Source of the DNA: Ancylostoma caninum
Taxonomy: Eukaryota; Nematoda; Chromadorea; Rhabditida; Ancylostomatidae
Direction: 5' to 3'
Assembly: GCA_037903475.1 (NCBI GenBank)
Contig: JBAJFG010000492.1
Location: 3,224,001-3,288,000 of the forward strand
Length of the DNA stretch: 64,000 nt
In this document: one piece after another, positions 49,606 to 61,655 of the stretch
Layout: each line of letters begins with the position of its first letter
Numbering within the stretch: position 1 is the first letter of the stretch
Notes under the pieces: generated by a model
What the model saw: the letters and a program-made list of their open reading frames with translations, nothing else
Database searches by the model: none
What the model was told of the DNA's origin: nothing
Translations under genes and position numbers: made by a program

Positions 49606-52600
49606 ATGCGACTTTGTGCGGGACATTATTTGCTGATTGCCTTCTTCATCATTACGCAATGTTTGCTGATTATTCTGCGAAACTCTCTACATGGAGTGAA
49701 TTACTATCGTCTGAAGCGTGTTCACAATCTGGTGAACATGGAGTTTATGATGGTGATTGGGTCGATGTTCATCTGGAAGAGAGTCACAGAAGCACTGAAG
49801 TGAGTTAAAGACTTTGTAATTTAAAAAAAAAATGAATGAAGTAGGAAAATCTTAAGTCATCGTAGAAGAATAGCAGGAATTGTGAAGGCACAAGATGATG
49901 GAGCTGTTCCCGACTGACAGGGAACGTCCATTCGCACTTTTAAATTGGCCACATGTTCGCGGGCATCAGCCGGGACGTCCTCGATTCACACGTATTTCAT
50001 GGCAAAAACGTCCTGTGCTCTTTTAGGGGATCATCCATGAGTGAAAATTGGAGAGAATGCCGTGAGAAATCAAAAGACACAAAAGAGCCATGGCTAAAGT
50101 GATTCTCTGTTGAATGGGTTATCGATGAGCTCTAGGCCCATCGATCCAAGGTTTTCGGGAAGATTTGACCAAATGGCATTCCCGAGAGGGGTCATAAATT
50201 CCTTGCCTGCGTCGATGTTTACTTCTTAGTTGACCTTAAGAAGGTATCCAATACAATGTAGATAATTAATGTGCAAGATCAGTCACGTGTTTGTTTTTAT
50301 AAAACAGTAACAGACCTTGTAAACACTCTCTGGAGAGTAAGCACATGGTGTCACGTGGAAGTGTTCAAAGAACGCTCATACTTCTCACCTTTGGCATCAA
50401 TCAATCCTAGCGCGTTTTCTTTCGTATTTCTAATTCTAATTCTCAATTTTCCATGATATGTAGGAACTAGTGCAGCCATAAACCTCTACAAACATTTGAA
50501 CAATTGGAGGACTGCTACATTAGTGTTCACGGGAGTTTTTGAATGCTCTTTAATCCTTTTTGTACCATAGCATTACGTTCTGCTTTCAGAATTTTTCTTT
50601 TGAAAATGATATTATCGTGGCTTAAGATTGTCCTATACCTGCTTAAAAGCATAAAAGTTATACACATTTGAAAACGAATGGTAATGCATAGATTTTTATG
50701 CGAGTCGACCAACACAGAGTAGATGGAAATGGTTCGGATTCGTAGAATAAGCAAGTGTTGCACAGGTTACACCATATTTGAATAATTGCCTGCCCTTATT
50801 CACACAATTCCCACAAAAAATAAAAAATGGTTGCACAAGTGTGACGGCGGAGTGGTGCAGAGTGCAGTAGTCCTGCAGACAATCGTTCCAGGACTCCAGC
50901 GCCAGTTATTCAGCAGAGAAGGGGGGAGTGGGGGGGGGGGGGGGGGATAAGTCCATGGTAACTTCATGTAATGTACATGGCTTTGGCTGTGACGTCAACC
51001 TTTCTTTTTTTTTCTTACATCATTTTTCCATGCATAATCGTGCTTAAACGTGCTTTTTATTATTTGACATTCTTATGTCGAAATAGTAATCCACAAAGTT
51101 TCTATCTCTTCCTTTCTTTCTTCAATTGCAGCTCGTAGCTTCTCTTGTTTTACAAACATTATTCTATTTATTTGATTCGATTTTTGTAATTTTCCTTCTC
51201 TAAGGGTTGTCCACGCTTCGGCTGGTTCCAGAATTGTATGTTTCAAAGATTTTCCTTGCTTTTCTGTCCTGAAACTCCTCTGCATCTGTCTCAGATTAAC
51301 TTCTGATTCGCTATATAACGACACTATAGCTTTCGGCGCACTTGGATCTTATTAGCTTGTGGTAGCGGGTCTAGCTCTGGAAGGTGTCGCACATTGCAAT
51401 CCAAAATATTTTCAGCCATTTGGACCCGGATAGGATCACTCCGGCACGGCTTCGATGGCGAACGATCTGCTTCCAGGATGTGGCACGTGCAACGCTGTTC
51501 ATTTTGTTGGGGCTTTCCCAGCTATCGTTCCTGTTCTATTTCTTCTATGTTGGTACGTATTTCTTTATTTACTGCCCTTCTGGCGTGTCAGGTCCTTTGG
51601 TAAATTGGATTCTGTGCTGGAGTTTTTTCTAGAGATTTGATTTCAGGATCTGAGCCTCATATCTTAGCTCTGTTCAGCCTAATTGGTCTGGCTACATATC
51701 TTCACGCGGTAGTTTTTCTGGTCATTGCAGAGCTGGTTCATCAGTTTAGTACGGTTTCCTTGAAATTCGGTGTATTCGAATCACAATGCAGGTATAGATT
51801 TTAATTTTTCTTTAGTTAATTTTCTTCTCTAATCATTACTTTTAGGTACATTATTAATAGCCGTCATGCCTACACATATTTATCATTGCTGTGTGCTTTA
51901 TTGTTCATTTTTGGAGGATTGTATGCTACGCTGTCCGATCCTGTATACACAAAAGTCTCGGTTCCTATGAGGGTTTGTTAACTTTTTTTTAAAATAAACT
52001 TTTAGTGAGCTTTTGATTCTTTCACACTTTCACTTTTTTTCTTTGCTTTTCGTTGACGTAGGGCTGCACACTTTTCTTTTCTATCTTGAGAGGCAAATCG
52101 CGAAAAAGGCAGAGACGAAAAAAGATCTATAGGAACAATTAATACACTGTTACTGTTGGGTCAAGAAGGAAAGACAAGGCTGTTGGTGTGGTCCTGGCCC
52201 GATTGTTTGGAAAGAACTGTGCCGTTTTCTCGTAACTCTCTTGCGATTTCCTTTTCTTTCATACCGGTAGTTTGGGTAATTACGTGCTAATCATGTCCAT
52301 ATGATTTTTTCACCTAACTCGTAACTTCGGGATAGAATGTGGATTGAACGACAAGTATTTGAGTCAGTTATTTGTTCTAAACTAACTAGGGTAAGCGTGT
52401 GTTGATAAATTATTAGGGGGGAGGGACGTATGGTGGGTGGGTTAAAAAATAGAGGGGGTCCTATGGGAGTCGCCATTTTACCATCACCACGTCCGAGCCT
52501 GATGCTGTAGGGTCTGAGTATGTTTGTAAGTAACTCCAACAGTAACTGATGGACAACTTCTGTGTACGTGCCCACTTTGGTGAAATCCGAGCTGAAATGC

Positions 52601-54592
52601 TGTTTCAACTGAATTGGAGCAATTGAGCAGCGTATTTCCATTAATTTTTTTATCAGCCTAGCCTAGAGTATTTCAATGCTTTTTTGGAATTATTCCAGAA
52701 TCTTCACAATGGTGACATGAAAGTGGTCCTTCTCACTGACCTTCACATTGGTCCTACTGTTGGACAAAAGCGAATGCAAAAAATTGTAGAATTGACAAAC
52801 AGACTGAATCCAGGTTGGTCGCATTTTTTTAATAACTCAAGGTAATAGTTGCTGTCGATTTTTTTTCTGTTTTCGTGAGTGCCAATTTTTCATCATCTCC
52901 ATGCTTCACCCTGTCCAAAATGCACTTTTGAAAAACTTACCTATACATTTCTTGACTATACATATATGGGTAGGATAGTGCAAATGTCAATGATCAAGGA
53001 ATAGAAAACTCAATCTGATCTTAGTTAGTGGAAATGTTAATAGATAGAATGATTGAGAAGGGTGGTGAATACACATTAATCCTGAGCTCCTAAGTTTTCC
53101 ACTCTAGCTGGTTTTGGGGCTAGAACTAGACCGGAAGTGTAGCTTCTTTTATTGCCCCCTGATCAAAGACAGCAAACATTAAAACCTTAAAAAAACATCC
53201 AGTGGTGGTTTCTATCTGATATTTTTTTGCTGGGGGGAGGGGGGGGGGGGGGTGAGTGAGAAAGATACGAGGAACTTTCCTCCAATTCGCGGGAAGTGTC
53301 AGACATAGTTAGAGTATGAACATTAAGATGGAAACTGGGCCACTTAGTTATTTTTATGTTCTTGATTAACTCGCTACTATTTCACTCGCTTTCATATCCC
53401 CTAAAGCTTTAGCACTTTCAAAAAGCTGAGCCGTAGTATCTTGTGAATAGAGTCTTTAACCTGTGCTCATATTTTGTTATTTCTAGTTTTGTTTATTTCT
53501 CTGAATCTCTGTCTTTTTGCTTATTTCTCTCAATCTCTGTCTGTCTTCTAATTGTTTAGATATCGTGGCAATTTCTGGAGATTTAGCGGATGGTTTCGTT
53601 AAGGATTTGGAAGGTGCAGCGAACCCTTTGTGCTCCTTAAGGAGCAAACACGGAGTATATTTTGCTACAGGTCGTTTTTCTGCGCACTTTTCTTTTCCTT
53701 TTTCTCTTGCTTTTTTTCGTTCATTTTCTCTCTTGTTTTCGTACTCCACGGTTTTTTCCTTTTTTTTCTCTCTTCATTTTTCATCATGCAGTGCAGATTT
53801 CATGTAACTTTTTCTAGGTAATCATGAATACATGCATGGCAACGTTGACGAATGGTTTGCGTATCTCGAAAAATGCAATGTTACTGTACTTCATAATTCT
53901 CAAAAGAGGATTTTGATGGAAAATGGCGACAGAATGTGCATTGCTGGCACTGATGATCTCTTTGCTGCCAGGGCTCAGTGAGTTCTTGTTCTTTTTGGGT
54001 TGTGTACTTCTGCTTCCTTGCACTTTTTCTTCCGTCTTTTACTCACTGCGAATTTGAGCTCTTTTCTTTTGCAATTCACGATTGTTGTGTAAGTGTTAAC
54101 CTGTTAAGTTTCCCTGGACACGGCATGGATGCACAAAGGGCCGTTGTTGGGTGTAATCCAGGAGATGCTGTTGTTATGCTCGCTCATCAGCCGAATGCGG
54201 CTCAAGTGATGCTTGACGATCCAATAGTGAGCAAAAGGGTTGACCTCATTTTGTCAGGTTAGCTTCTGTGGATATATTGTCCGGTATCCATATTTTTTTC
54301 CATTCATTAACCAGAGTCTCTTATTTTAGGGCATACCCATGGCGGACAGATGTATCTATTTGTTCCGGTGATTTATCTTGTAAATGCTTTTGCGAGGTGC
54401 GCTAGTTATACGTAATGTTTACTACTTTGAAACATCAAAGTATTAAGTAATTGTCTTTTCAGAGGTCTCTATTACAACGAACCAACGGGAGTTTACGTCT
54501 ATGTCTCAGCCGGTGTCAACTATTTTGGGCCTCCTATTAAGATGTTCGGTTCGTGTGAAATCATTGATATTACCTTGAAACCAGTGATCTGA
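49606..54592 (+). CDS. membrane-anchored metallophosphoesterase (TMPPE type), complete 10-exon gene
   Basis: Exons 49606-49799, 51416-51552, 51647-51791, 51846-51972, 52699-52813, 53560-53670, 53818-53977, 54109-54257, 54330-54396 and 54463-54592 all join in phase and give 444 residues. The N-terminal half carries about five hydrophobic segments (near 4-24, 44-60, 89-110, 115-140, 170-188). The C-terminal half is a calcineurin-like phosphoesterase with the full metal-binding set: TDLHIG (D215, H217), SGDLAD (D247), GNHE (N278, H279), AHQP (H356) and GHTHGG (H381, H383). Order and length match animal TMPPE proteins (about 450 residues). The substrate is not known from sequence. The start follows a strong acceptor (tttttttccag, 49510) by about 95 bases, which fits a trans-spliced 5' end. 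AATAAA lies at 54663-54668. Confidence 0.93.
50930..50946 (+). repeat. 17-G run in the phosphoesterase intron 1
   Basis: An uninterrupted run of 17 G follows GGGGGGAGT. A second run of 14 G lies in intron 5 (53239-53252). Such tracts can form quadruplexes. Confidence 0.9.
53239..53252 (+). repeat. 14-G run in the phosphoesterase intron 5
   Basis: The run is 14 G immediately after TGGGGGGA, on the coding strand of the transcript. Confidence 0.9.
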
Positions 54593-54662
54593 ATGCGTTT
54601 AGTTTCTCTGTATAGTGTTTCCAAGATCCTATTTGTTGCTTGTTTGGATTCCTGTAATAAGT

Positions 54663-54668
54663 AATAAA
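54663..54668 (+). terminator. poly(A) signal of the phosphoesterase gene
   Basis: AATAAA lies 71 bases after the TGA stop (54590-54592). A second AATAAA follows about 15 bases later. Confidence 0.75.
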
Positions 54669-55508
54669 GTTTTCCTGCAATAAAGTTTAGAGTTTTATGA
54701 ATTGACCCCATGAACAATGAGGTATTGTGGGAAGGGCAAGTCACGATTATGGAACGGCTTTATTTTGGAGCGTTGTACGAGGAAGATAGGAGGTCTTGCG
54801 TGCCTGCTATTGGCTGCTGGAACACACATTAACCGCATCCATTCAGTGGGTCCCGCCACGCTTTTCAAACTATGCTGAACTGAGAGGATGAACTGTAGCG
54901 TCTTCCGGAATGATGCGCAGTACTCCATGACGCTTGTTAATCTGATTTTAGGGGTGGGGGGTTGTGATGACGATCTGTGAACTGGATAATAAGCGTTGTA
55001 AGGTGGGGTTGTACGGAACAATAATATATTTTGAATTTTTAAGCGGCTTCTTCTAAAAGCATCATAATAATTAACCATATGCCCGAGATGGAGGGTCAAA
55101 TTTGCTGAAGAATTCCAATGAAATTCTGACTGATTTAGCTCAATTTTTCGATGTTCCGAGGAATTTAATGTGGATTTAGGCTCATAATCTGAGCAAAATA
55201 CTGACGACATCAGCATAGAATGACAAAGAAAAACTTATATTTCTATACAATTTGGACATTTCCCAGTAACGGCATCAGCCACTGGAAACTTCCTTGTAGT
55301 CGCGTTTTACGCAGTTTCAAGGGTGCGGTCTTTCTCATTATTTGTTTACTTACTTGTCCACTCTCTTATTTAAACTTACGTATGCCATATGAGAGTGTTC
55401 CTAATCAGAAGTAAACAAAACACAAACAGTCGTATTCTAATCAGTGGAGAGAGAAAATGAAACTGAAGTATCTTTACGTTCATAATCATGACCTTTAAAT
55501 TGTAAATA

Positions 55509-55688
55509 CAGTGCATCCCATAATTAGTAAACCCCCAACTTTTCCATCCCCGTCCGTGAGCCCAAAACTAAGATGCCAGGGCTATTTTAGGCGCTGATTA
55601 CAATGGTACTAAAGAAAAAATTCCGAGGTATGCGGGAAAGCCGGGGATGGAAAAGTTGGAAGGTGTCCTATAATTATGAGACGCACTG
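55509..55688. mobile_element. 180-bp MITE with TA flanks, Tc1/mariner-like
   Basis: The ends CAGTGCATCCCATAATTAGT and CTATAATTATGAGACGCACTG are inverted repeats, followed inward by AACTTTTCC and GGAAAAGTT. Both ends abut TA (55507-55508 and 55689-55690), the target duplication of Tc1/mariner elements, and CAGTGC is a common Tc1-type terminus. Confidence 0.75.
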
Positions 55689-56999
55689 TAGCTCAAAGTG
55701 GGGAAATGACCTTAAACCGCAAATTGTAGTCCCTTCTAGTAAGTCCCCTGAGATAGGATTACCTCTATCAGAGTGCAGTTAATTAAGCACGCAATGTGGC
55801 ATTCCTCGTTTTTCTAACTCCGCATTCCTTCAGAAAAAAAGCTCAGCAGGTGGTGTGCAGCTGGATAAAAACAGCGCTTACACCACTTGAGGAGTATTTT
55901 TAGAAATGTCGAAGTTGCAGAGAAGACTGATCATTTACAGATTGCTAATTGGGGACAGTGTGATTTTTCACGGAAATTTCCATCTTGGCCATCTATTGAG
56001 GGGGGAGAAATTTTTCATTGCCGCTGGAGTGTCCCAGGCGTGCCGTAGCGTAGTCTGGTTCTCAATGTCAGGGCTCCCCTTGATGCAGTTACATCGTAGT
56101 AAGGCTGGCAAATGTGTAGGTCTTGCACTTTTTTTGCAATTTATGGGAAAATTTTAACGTTAACTTTGACAGCTGCCACTCTGGAACTCTCTTGAAAATC
56201 CTGATTTTGAGAATTCCTAATCATTTCCGTCACTTCCTTGTCTCAAGGAAACAACTTCCAGCAAGAGCTATAAAATGTGTTTCTAGGATTTTCTGCTATC
56301 TTGAAATGTTATCTGATTTTCCAGCTACTCGAAACAGTCTAGAATGGACATATCACATTTTTCTCGTGGTATTCGTACAATCTATGTACCAAGGTAGCAG
56401 TGCCTTGTTCGACGATCGCTTGCTATTGGCCAGCGGTTTTCCTGGACGTGTCTGCACATTGTGATTGGCGTATCGCTGGCGCGTACAGAAAAAAAATCAG
56501 AAAAAAAAAACGAGACCGCAAATGAATACAGCTCCAATAGCGGCTCAATACCGATTTTTCAAGAGTTGCATAAAGCATTTGATCCCACAAAAGAATCCCA
56601 ATACGAGACACATTACCCCATCACTCTTGAGCAGGCTTCAAATCATCGACTGTTTAAAAAGGGGTCAAAAATAGTGTTGCTTGAAATGTCAACTGGCTCA
56701 AAATCGAATAAATCGAAAAGTCAACTATTCGAGGGAACCTCCAATTTTGAGTTAATTGAAAGTTGGACTACTGTGGTTACTTTGAGCAAATATGATGGAG
56801 ACAATTGTCTACTCTGAAGTTTAAGTTAGAGCAAACATTTATATGTATAGATTCAGTAGATGAACCGCAGTTCTAGTAACATTTGTCCTGAAATTGTCAT
56901 TTTTCATGCATTGTATTGGCTCGAAAGTCGTGTACCGAATTTTACACTTTTTTTGCAAAGAATCATAACATTTTTGTTTATGGATGGAACCTGGTCTGC

Positions 57000-57600
57000 T
57001 AATTTTTATATGACACTAGACGGCATACCCGGCTTCGCTCGCGAGTTTGATCACTCCCGGCTTTTCACAGCGATGCGGATCCTTAGTGGTACTAAGACAT
57101 TCATTCGAAGTGCTCATCATTTTGGTGATCACCATGTTAAATACTTTCGGAAATCCTTTTCTACCTGCACCGAAACTAAAAAGTCGATAGTCTTCACATT
57201 CGTGTTAAGCGTATCGGAAAGCCCCAGTTGACATGTATTTACCCGTCTCCGAACGAAAGTAGAAAAAGCCGATGAAATCAAATAATTCATTAAATTCGAT
57301 ATTTCGGAGCAAAATGGTTGTTATATTCGTGTTCAGCCTATCAAGGAACCCTAGTGGACATGTCTTCGACAGCCACTTGGCAAAATTAGCGAAAAATCAA
57401 TAAAGTCAATGTAATCGATAATCTAATCAATTATCCCCAGAGAAGAGTAGCCCATAACCTCCGTCGGCCCATGTAGACCTACGTGCAAAATTTGGTTCAA
57501 ATCGGTTCATCCTCTGCGATTTCTGTTCATTACATACATGCATACACACATACAAACTTTGACTTTTATACATACAGATGTATACGATAAGCAGTAGAAT
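57000..57600. repeat. retroelement/SINE-like dispersed repeat remnant
   Basis: TACCCGGCTTCGCTCGCGAG, then TAGCCCATAACCT, AAAATTTGGTTCAAATCGG and a tail of ACATACATGCATACACACA ending ATACAGAT, occur in that order. This succession is familiar from dispersed repeats of many invertebrate genomes. I cannot name the family with certainty. Confidence 0.5.
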
Positions 57601-58583
57601 ATTCTGCCACATTTTATTGCCAGTGAATTTCAATTTGAGACCAAGAAATTTTGGATCGAAAAACAAATGTTGGAGCAAGACTTTCAGACTAACCTAATAC
57701 TTAGGGGAATACAGTTAACTAACTTAACGTCGGTGACGTGTATAGAATGATTAACCACAACCACACAGGACGACGTCCTCTCACGGTTAACTAACTTAAG
57801 GCAGTGTGTCACCACGTTTCGTGGGCTGAAAATAGCAACATACTCCAGACCTCCTCGTCACGCTAATTCCGAAGATGTACGTCAAAGCTCATAAAAATGA
57901 CGAAAACCCCGTTTTCGGAGGGTCCGAAGCCGCAGTTCATGGACCATCTGGGCGGAGCGGTCCGTGAATGTGTTGGCTGCCCGCCACGTCTGGCGTTGGC
58001 CAACACGTATAGACGTGTCCGTTCGATGAGATCAATGGCTTTACGCGTCCACTCGGCTTGACAAACTGTTATAAACCCCGTCCCGAAAAACGTTTGAAAA
58101 TAGGGTTTAAATACCTTTTTGTAACATTTTAGGTATACTGTTGGATTCAGCGTCTCGAGGAGATTCAGAATCTGGTAAAAGCTTAGACAAGAAGACGAGG
58201 TGACACTGCCTTTAAGGTCGGTGTACTTGTACTTGGTGAGCTGTGAATCCGTATGTTCAATGAACAGCTCAGGAGAGCCTGTGACATCATCGCAGTGGCA
58301 ACTCGATCCTTAAATAGTGCCTACGGTGGCTGCTTGCTTATCGACGTCCGGCCGGGCTGATGCTGGCCGCGGGCGTATTCGCGTCGCGTTCAGAAGATGA
58401 TTGCTTCAGCTATCTGAGCATTTCCCTTTAGTGGGTGACGTCAGCTCGGCACGGCTGCAGTTCTGGATATCACTGTCGTTTTTTTCCTTTTGTCCGCTGT
58501 TATTATAACGCGATGAATAGCATGTACCTCGCACATGCGTCCGTATATTTATTGTATTATTTCAGAGGAACGTCGACCGTTAT

Positions 58584-60594
58584 ATGGCAAAATACAAGCA
58601 CGGTGAGTTCATCACAATAGGAGCTGGTCTTACCTGCTCCTAATTACTTTCTACTTTTATAGGGAAAAATGCCAAGTATGCTGAAAACGTAGTTGACGAT
58701 GACGATGACGCGCCTGTTTACGCGCGTAAGGTGTGCGAGACCACCAAGGAGGTGAGTATTTATTCAAGGCTTTTCATGCTGTTATCTGTCATTCCTCAGA
58801 TAGATCTGTTCCCGAGAAAACTTACTGTTAACATGTACTTGTCAATTATCGCTCCTTGTTTCCACATATGTATACCTTGTTTGATCAGCTGGTGTTGGAT
58901 TGGTAGAACTACATGACAAGCTCTTTTCCCATAATTTTTGCAAGAATTGAAACCTTTGATCAAAGATCCTGGCACTAGCGGATTTCCTTGCAAGTGCACT
59001 TGTTTCTTTGTAGTGGATTATACTTTTTTGGGCTAATGGGAGGGTCTTCAAGGGTTCGCTTTTGAGCAATCGCATTTCCTTGCAATAACTTAATTCATTG
59101 TACCATTATGCTTTGGTTAGCCAGGACCAGCATCAGCACGACAAAATCTACGAATTCATTAATGTTTATTTATTTATTTGTTTTTTTTTTCACTTAAATT
59201 TAGACCTATAGGTTGCTCCATAAGATTGAGATTAAAGCGAGGATTGAACCGGAACGAATACAGAACAACAACGCAAATAGTGAGACTGTTTTGCCAGCAT
59301 GTATTCATGGCTAGATGTTTCAATTATCCACAATTCTGATCTATAATCTTTGGATGGTCTGTTGCATCCGTATCTTTATCTCATGATCCTTCCGCGCCAC
59401 AGCGTTCACGGCTAATTATCTGAATTAGTTTGTTGAATATTAATTTTCCAATTGATTATGCATAATCATTATATGCAAAATCATGCCTTCTGCGCTTGCG
59501 GAAAACGACGTATGCGGAACCTGGCACGTATTTCGTGCAGAAATGTTCCTTTATTTTTGGATTGAGCCAATAATGACAATACATGCTGCTGAACATAAAC
59601 TAAACCCAACTGAAAGTAAAGTGAACTTAAACCGAAGCCTAAGAGCTAGGAAATGCGAAGAAATTTGTGGCACAGCTGGCCCACTGATTGAGATAATTTT
59701 TAGTAACGTATGGAAAGTGTGTGAGACGTTTCTTGTTGAATAACAAGTAAAAACATCTTAAATATAAAAGAGTAGAAATAAAAAATAAATTAAAAGAAAT
59801 TGTCCGTTTCGTTCCTACCCTGAAATTTTCCTCCAATCGAATACAGTGCCTTTGATCTATCTACAGTTATTCTGCTGTAGAATCACGGCCGACATGTATC
59901 AATGGGTTTACCCATCCTCTAACACCCCAAAAATTACCCATTACCTGGTAGCCGTCAATATCTTTACAAATTTTCGACTATACTCGACTACCCATAAGCA
60001 TGAAATTGGCCATTCCTCCACGGGCACAGAAGTCACGGAATCTTCCTTGATTTTGTTCATTTCCAAATCCCGAGATTGTCCTATTTCCTGGAATTTCCAA
60101 GTTTTTATTTGTTATAGACCTCTTAAAACTTTTCGGTAAATTACAGCAATGTTTTGGAGAAGTTGCACTCATTAGATATGCACACAATAATAATTCAAGT
60201 ATGCTCTGGGATACTGCGGTCCTACCGCTCTTCTCTGGTCGCCAAATGACTCTTCTCCATCATTTCACCTTCATTTTATTTATTTATTCATGCTTTCAAC
60301 ATACTCCATTGGCAAAAGAGCTAGCTTCAAAAAATGAAGATAAGACGGAATGTCATAACGAAAATATAAAACAAAATAAAGAGGAAAATATAACATAAGT
60401 AATCTTTCTGTTTTCTAAGTGAAGTTCCTTAATTCGTACATTCTTCCGAATATTTTTTGTAGCTTCCGGATACCACCATATTGTTCCAGATCGATCAGCC
60501 AATTCACGCCTCCACATTTCCACTTGATAAGAAGCCGTTCAGTGCTATCAACGCTGACCTCGTTCCGGCGTTTATAGACGATCCGAAAGAATAG
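58584..60594 (+). CDS. short 3-exon reading frame, 79 residues, function unknown
   Basis: Exons 58584-58602, 58663-58751 and 60463-60594 join in phase from ATG (18 bases after acceptor ttatttcag) to TAG, giving MAKYKHG...FIDDPKE. Residues 18-22 are five aspartates, followed by APVYARKVCETTKE. The last exon reads LPDTTILFQIDQPIHAST and then KPFSAINADLVPA. No membrane segment or known domain is visible. The stop lies only 65 bases before the next acceptor. The part KPFSAINADLVPA slightly resembles the N-terminus of SGSM3-type RabGAPs, so this may be the 5' part of the downstream gene, not a separate protein. An upstream coding exon cannot be excluded. Confidence 0.55.
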
Positions 60595-60658
60595 TAGAGC
60601 ATTACTTTATGGTGAATTACTCTTTTGTAGATTGGAACTAGTAATTTTTAGTTTTCAG

Positions 60659-60980
60659 CTTCGATGAGTTTGGTTTTCGAAAAAAAGATGAGTCGCCATG
60701 CTCCTCTGAAGAAGCTAACGATATTGAGGATAGCGCACATAGGTGAGCAAACAGCGATCCATGTTCCTCTCTCCTCTCTTTCCTATTCCTGTGTCTCCTT
60801 TGCTTCGCATTAATAAGATGGGACTGATGAAACCCTATTGGCCATCAATATCTGTAATTAATTCTCGGCGGTATTCTCGCCCGCTGGTTGTATATCGTAG
60901 AAATTCCCGTTTCAGCCACCTTTCATCTCTTAGCGAGAGAATGTCTTCTGATGCACCCTGCTACGACACGTATATGAGCG
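60659..60980 (+). CDS. N-terminal exons of a possible TBC/RabGAP (SGSM3-like) gene, partial
   Basis: Two exons, 60659-60742 and 60916-60980, have good acceptors (gttttcag, cgtttcag) and donors (gtgagc, gtgagc) and join in phase. They encode FDEFGFRKKDESPCSSEEAN, then DIEDSAHSHLSSLSERMSSD, then APCYDTYMS. The motif [FY]DEFGFR followed by acidic and serine-rich sequence occurs near the N-terminus of SGSM3-type TBC proteins. The TBC domain itself would lie beyond the window. A donor at 60570 (gc|gtttat) inside the previous exon would join the two in frame as ...LVPA-FDEFGFR. Alternatively this is a separate downstream gene about 65 bases after the upstream stop, as in nematode operons. Confidence 0.45.
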
Positions 60981-60994
60981 GTGAGCACGCATAA

Positions 60995-61655
60995 CTCAGA
61001 GGACTTGAAACCGTGTTTTGCATGGGATTGAAAGATGCAAATCCCATGATTAAGACATGCAATCTTTTAGTCAATAGTTCTATACCAATAATGGTCAAGT
61101 CCATGCAAAACCCATGCATACCCATGCAGAACCCATGCTTCTCCAAAAATACGATGCAACTTCGATGCAGAACGTACGAAAAATCCATTCGTACCCATGC
61201 AAAACCCATACAAAGCCCATTCAAAACCCATGCACATCCATGGATGTGCATGGATTTTGCATAGATTGACTATTGCTACTTAGGAAACTTAAAAAACGTG
61301 TTTTGCATGAGATGGAAAGATGCAAATCCCACGATTAAGACATGCAATATACCAGCAATGGTCGAATCCATGTAAAACCCATACATATCCATGCAAAAAT
61401 CATGCGTCTCCAAAAATCCGATGCAAATTCGATGCAGAACGCACGAAAAACCCATGCATACCAATGCAAAACCTATGCAAATCCCATGCAAAACCCATCC
61501 ATATCCATGGATGTGCGTGGGTTTTGCATGGATTCACTATTGTTGGTATAGAACCATTGATTAAAAAAACCGTGTTTCGCATGAGCAGGCATGTCTTAAT
61601 CATGGATTTTGCATCTTTCAATCTCATGCGAAACACGGTTTTCAAATCCTCTGAG
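60995..61655. mobile_element. 661-bp foldback element rich in CCATGCAAAAC units
   Basis: CTCAGAGGACTTGAAACCGT opens the element, and the reverse of it, AACCGTGTTT-type sequence ending TCCTCTGAG, closes it. A sub-unit containing GTTTTGCATG, GAAAGATGCAAATCCCA and GATTAAGACATGCAAT is found at about 61012-61063, again at 61293-61346 and inverted at 61570-61640. Between them are many ACCCATGCA units and palindromes such as CCATGGATGTGCATGG. No target-site duplication or transposase was seen. Confidence 0.75.

Larger units (their letters stand above)
54700..58565. other. intergenic, repeats only
   Basis: Besides the two repeats described separately, there are plus-strand ORFs at 55906-56157, 56461-56817 (118 codons, lysine/serine-rich) and 56860-57231. 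The last runs through repeat sequence. None has splice partners or a recognised motif. From 57760 to 58480 the sequence is richer in CG and probably includes the promoter of the next gene. Confidence 0.45.

Noticed and set aside
49407..49808. 133-codon plus-strand ORF overlapping phosphoesterase exon 1
   Set aside because: It is in another frame. The frame starting at 49606 is hydrophobic, reaches a good donor and joins in phase to the next exon.
56461..56817. 118-codon plus-strand ORF, lysine/serine-rich
   Set aside because: It has no recognisable domain, no splice partner, and a neighbourhood of repeats. It is kept only as intergenic content.
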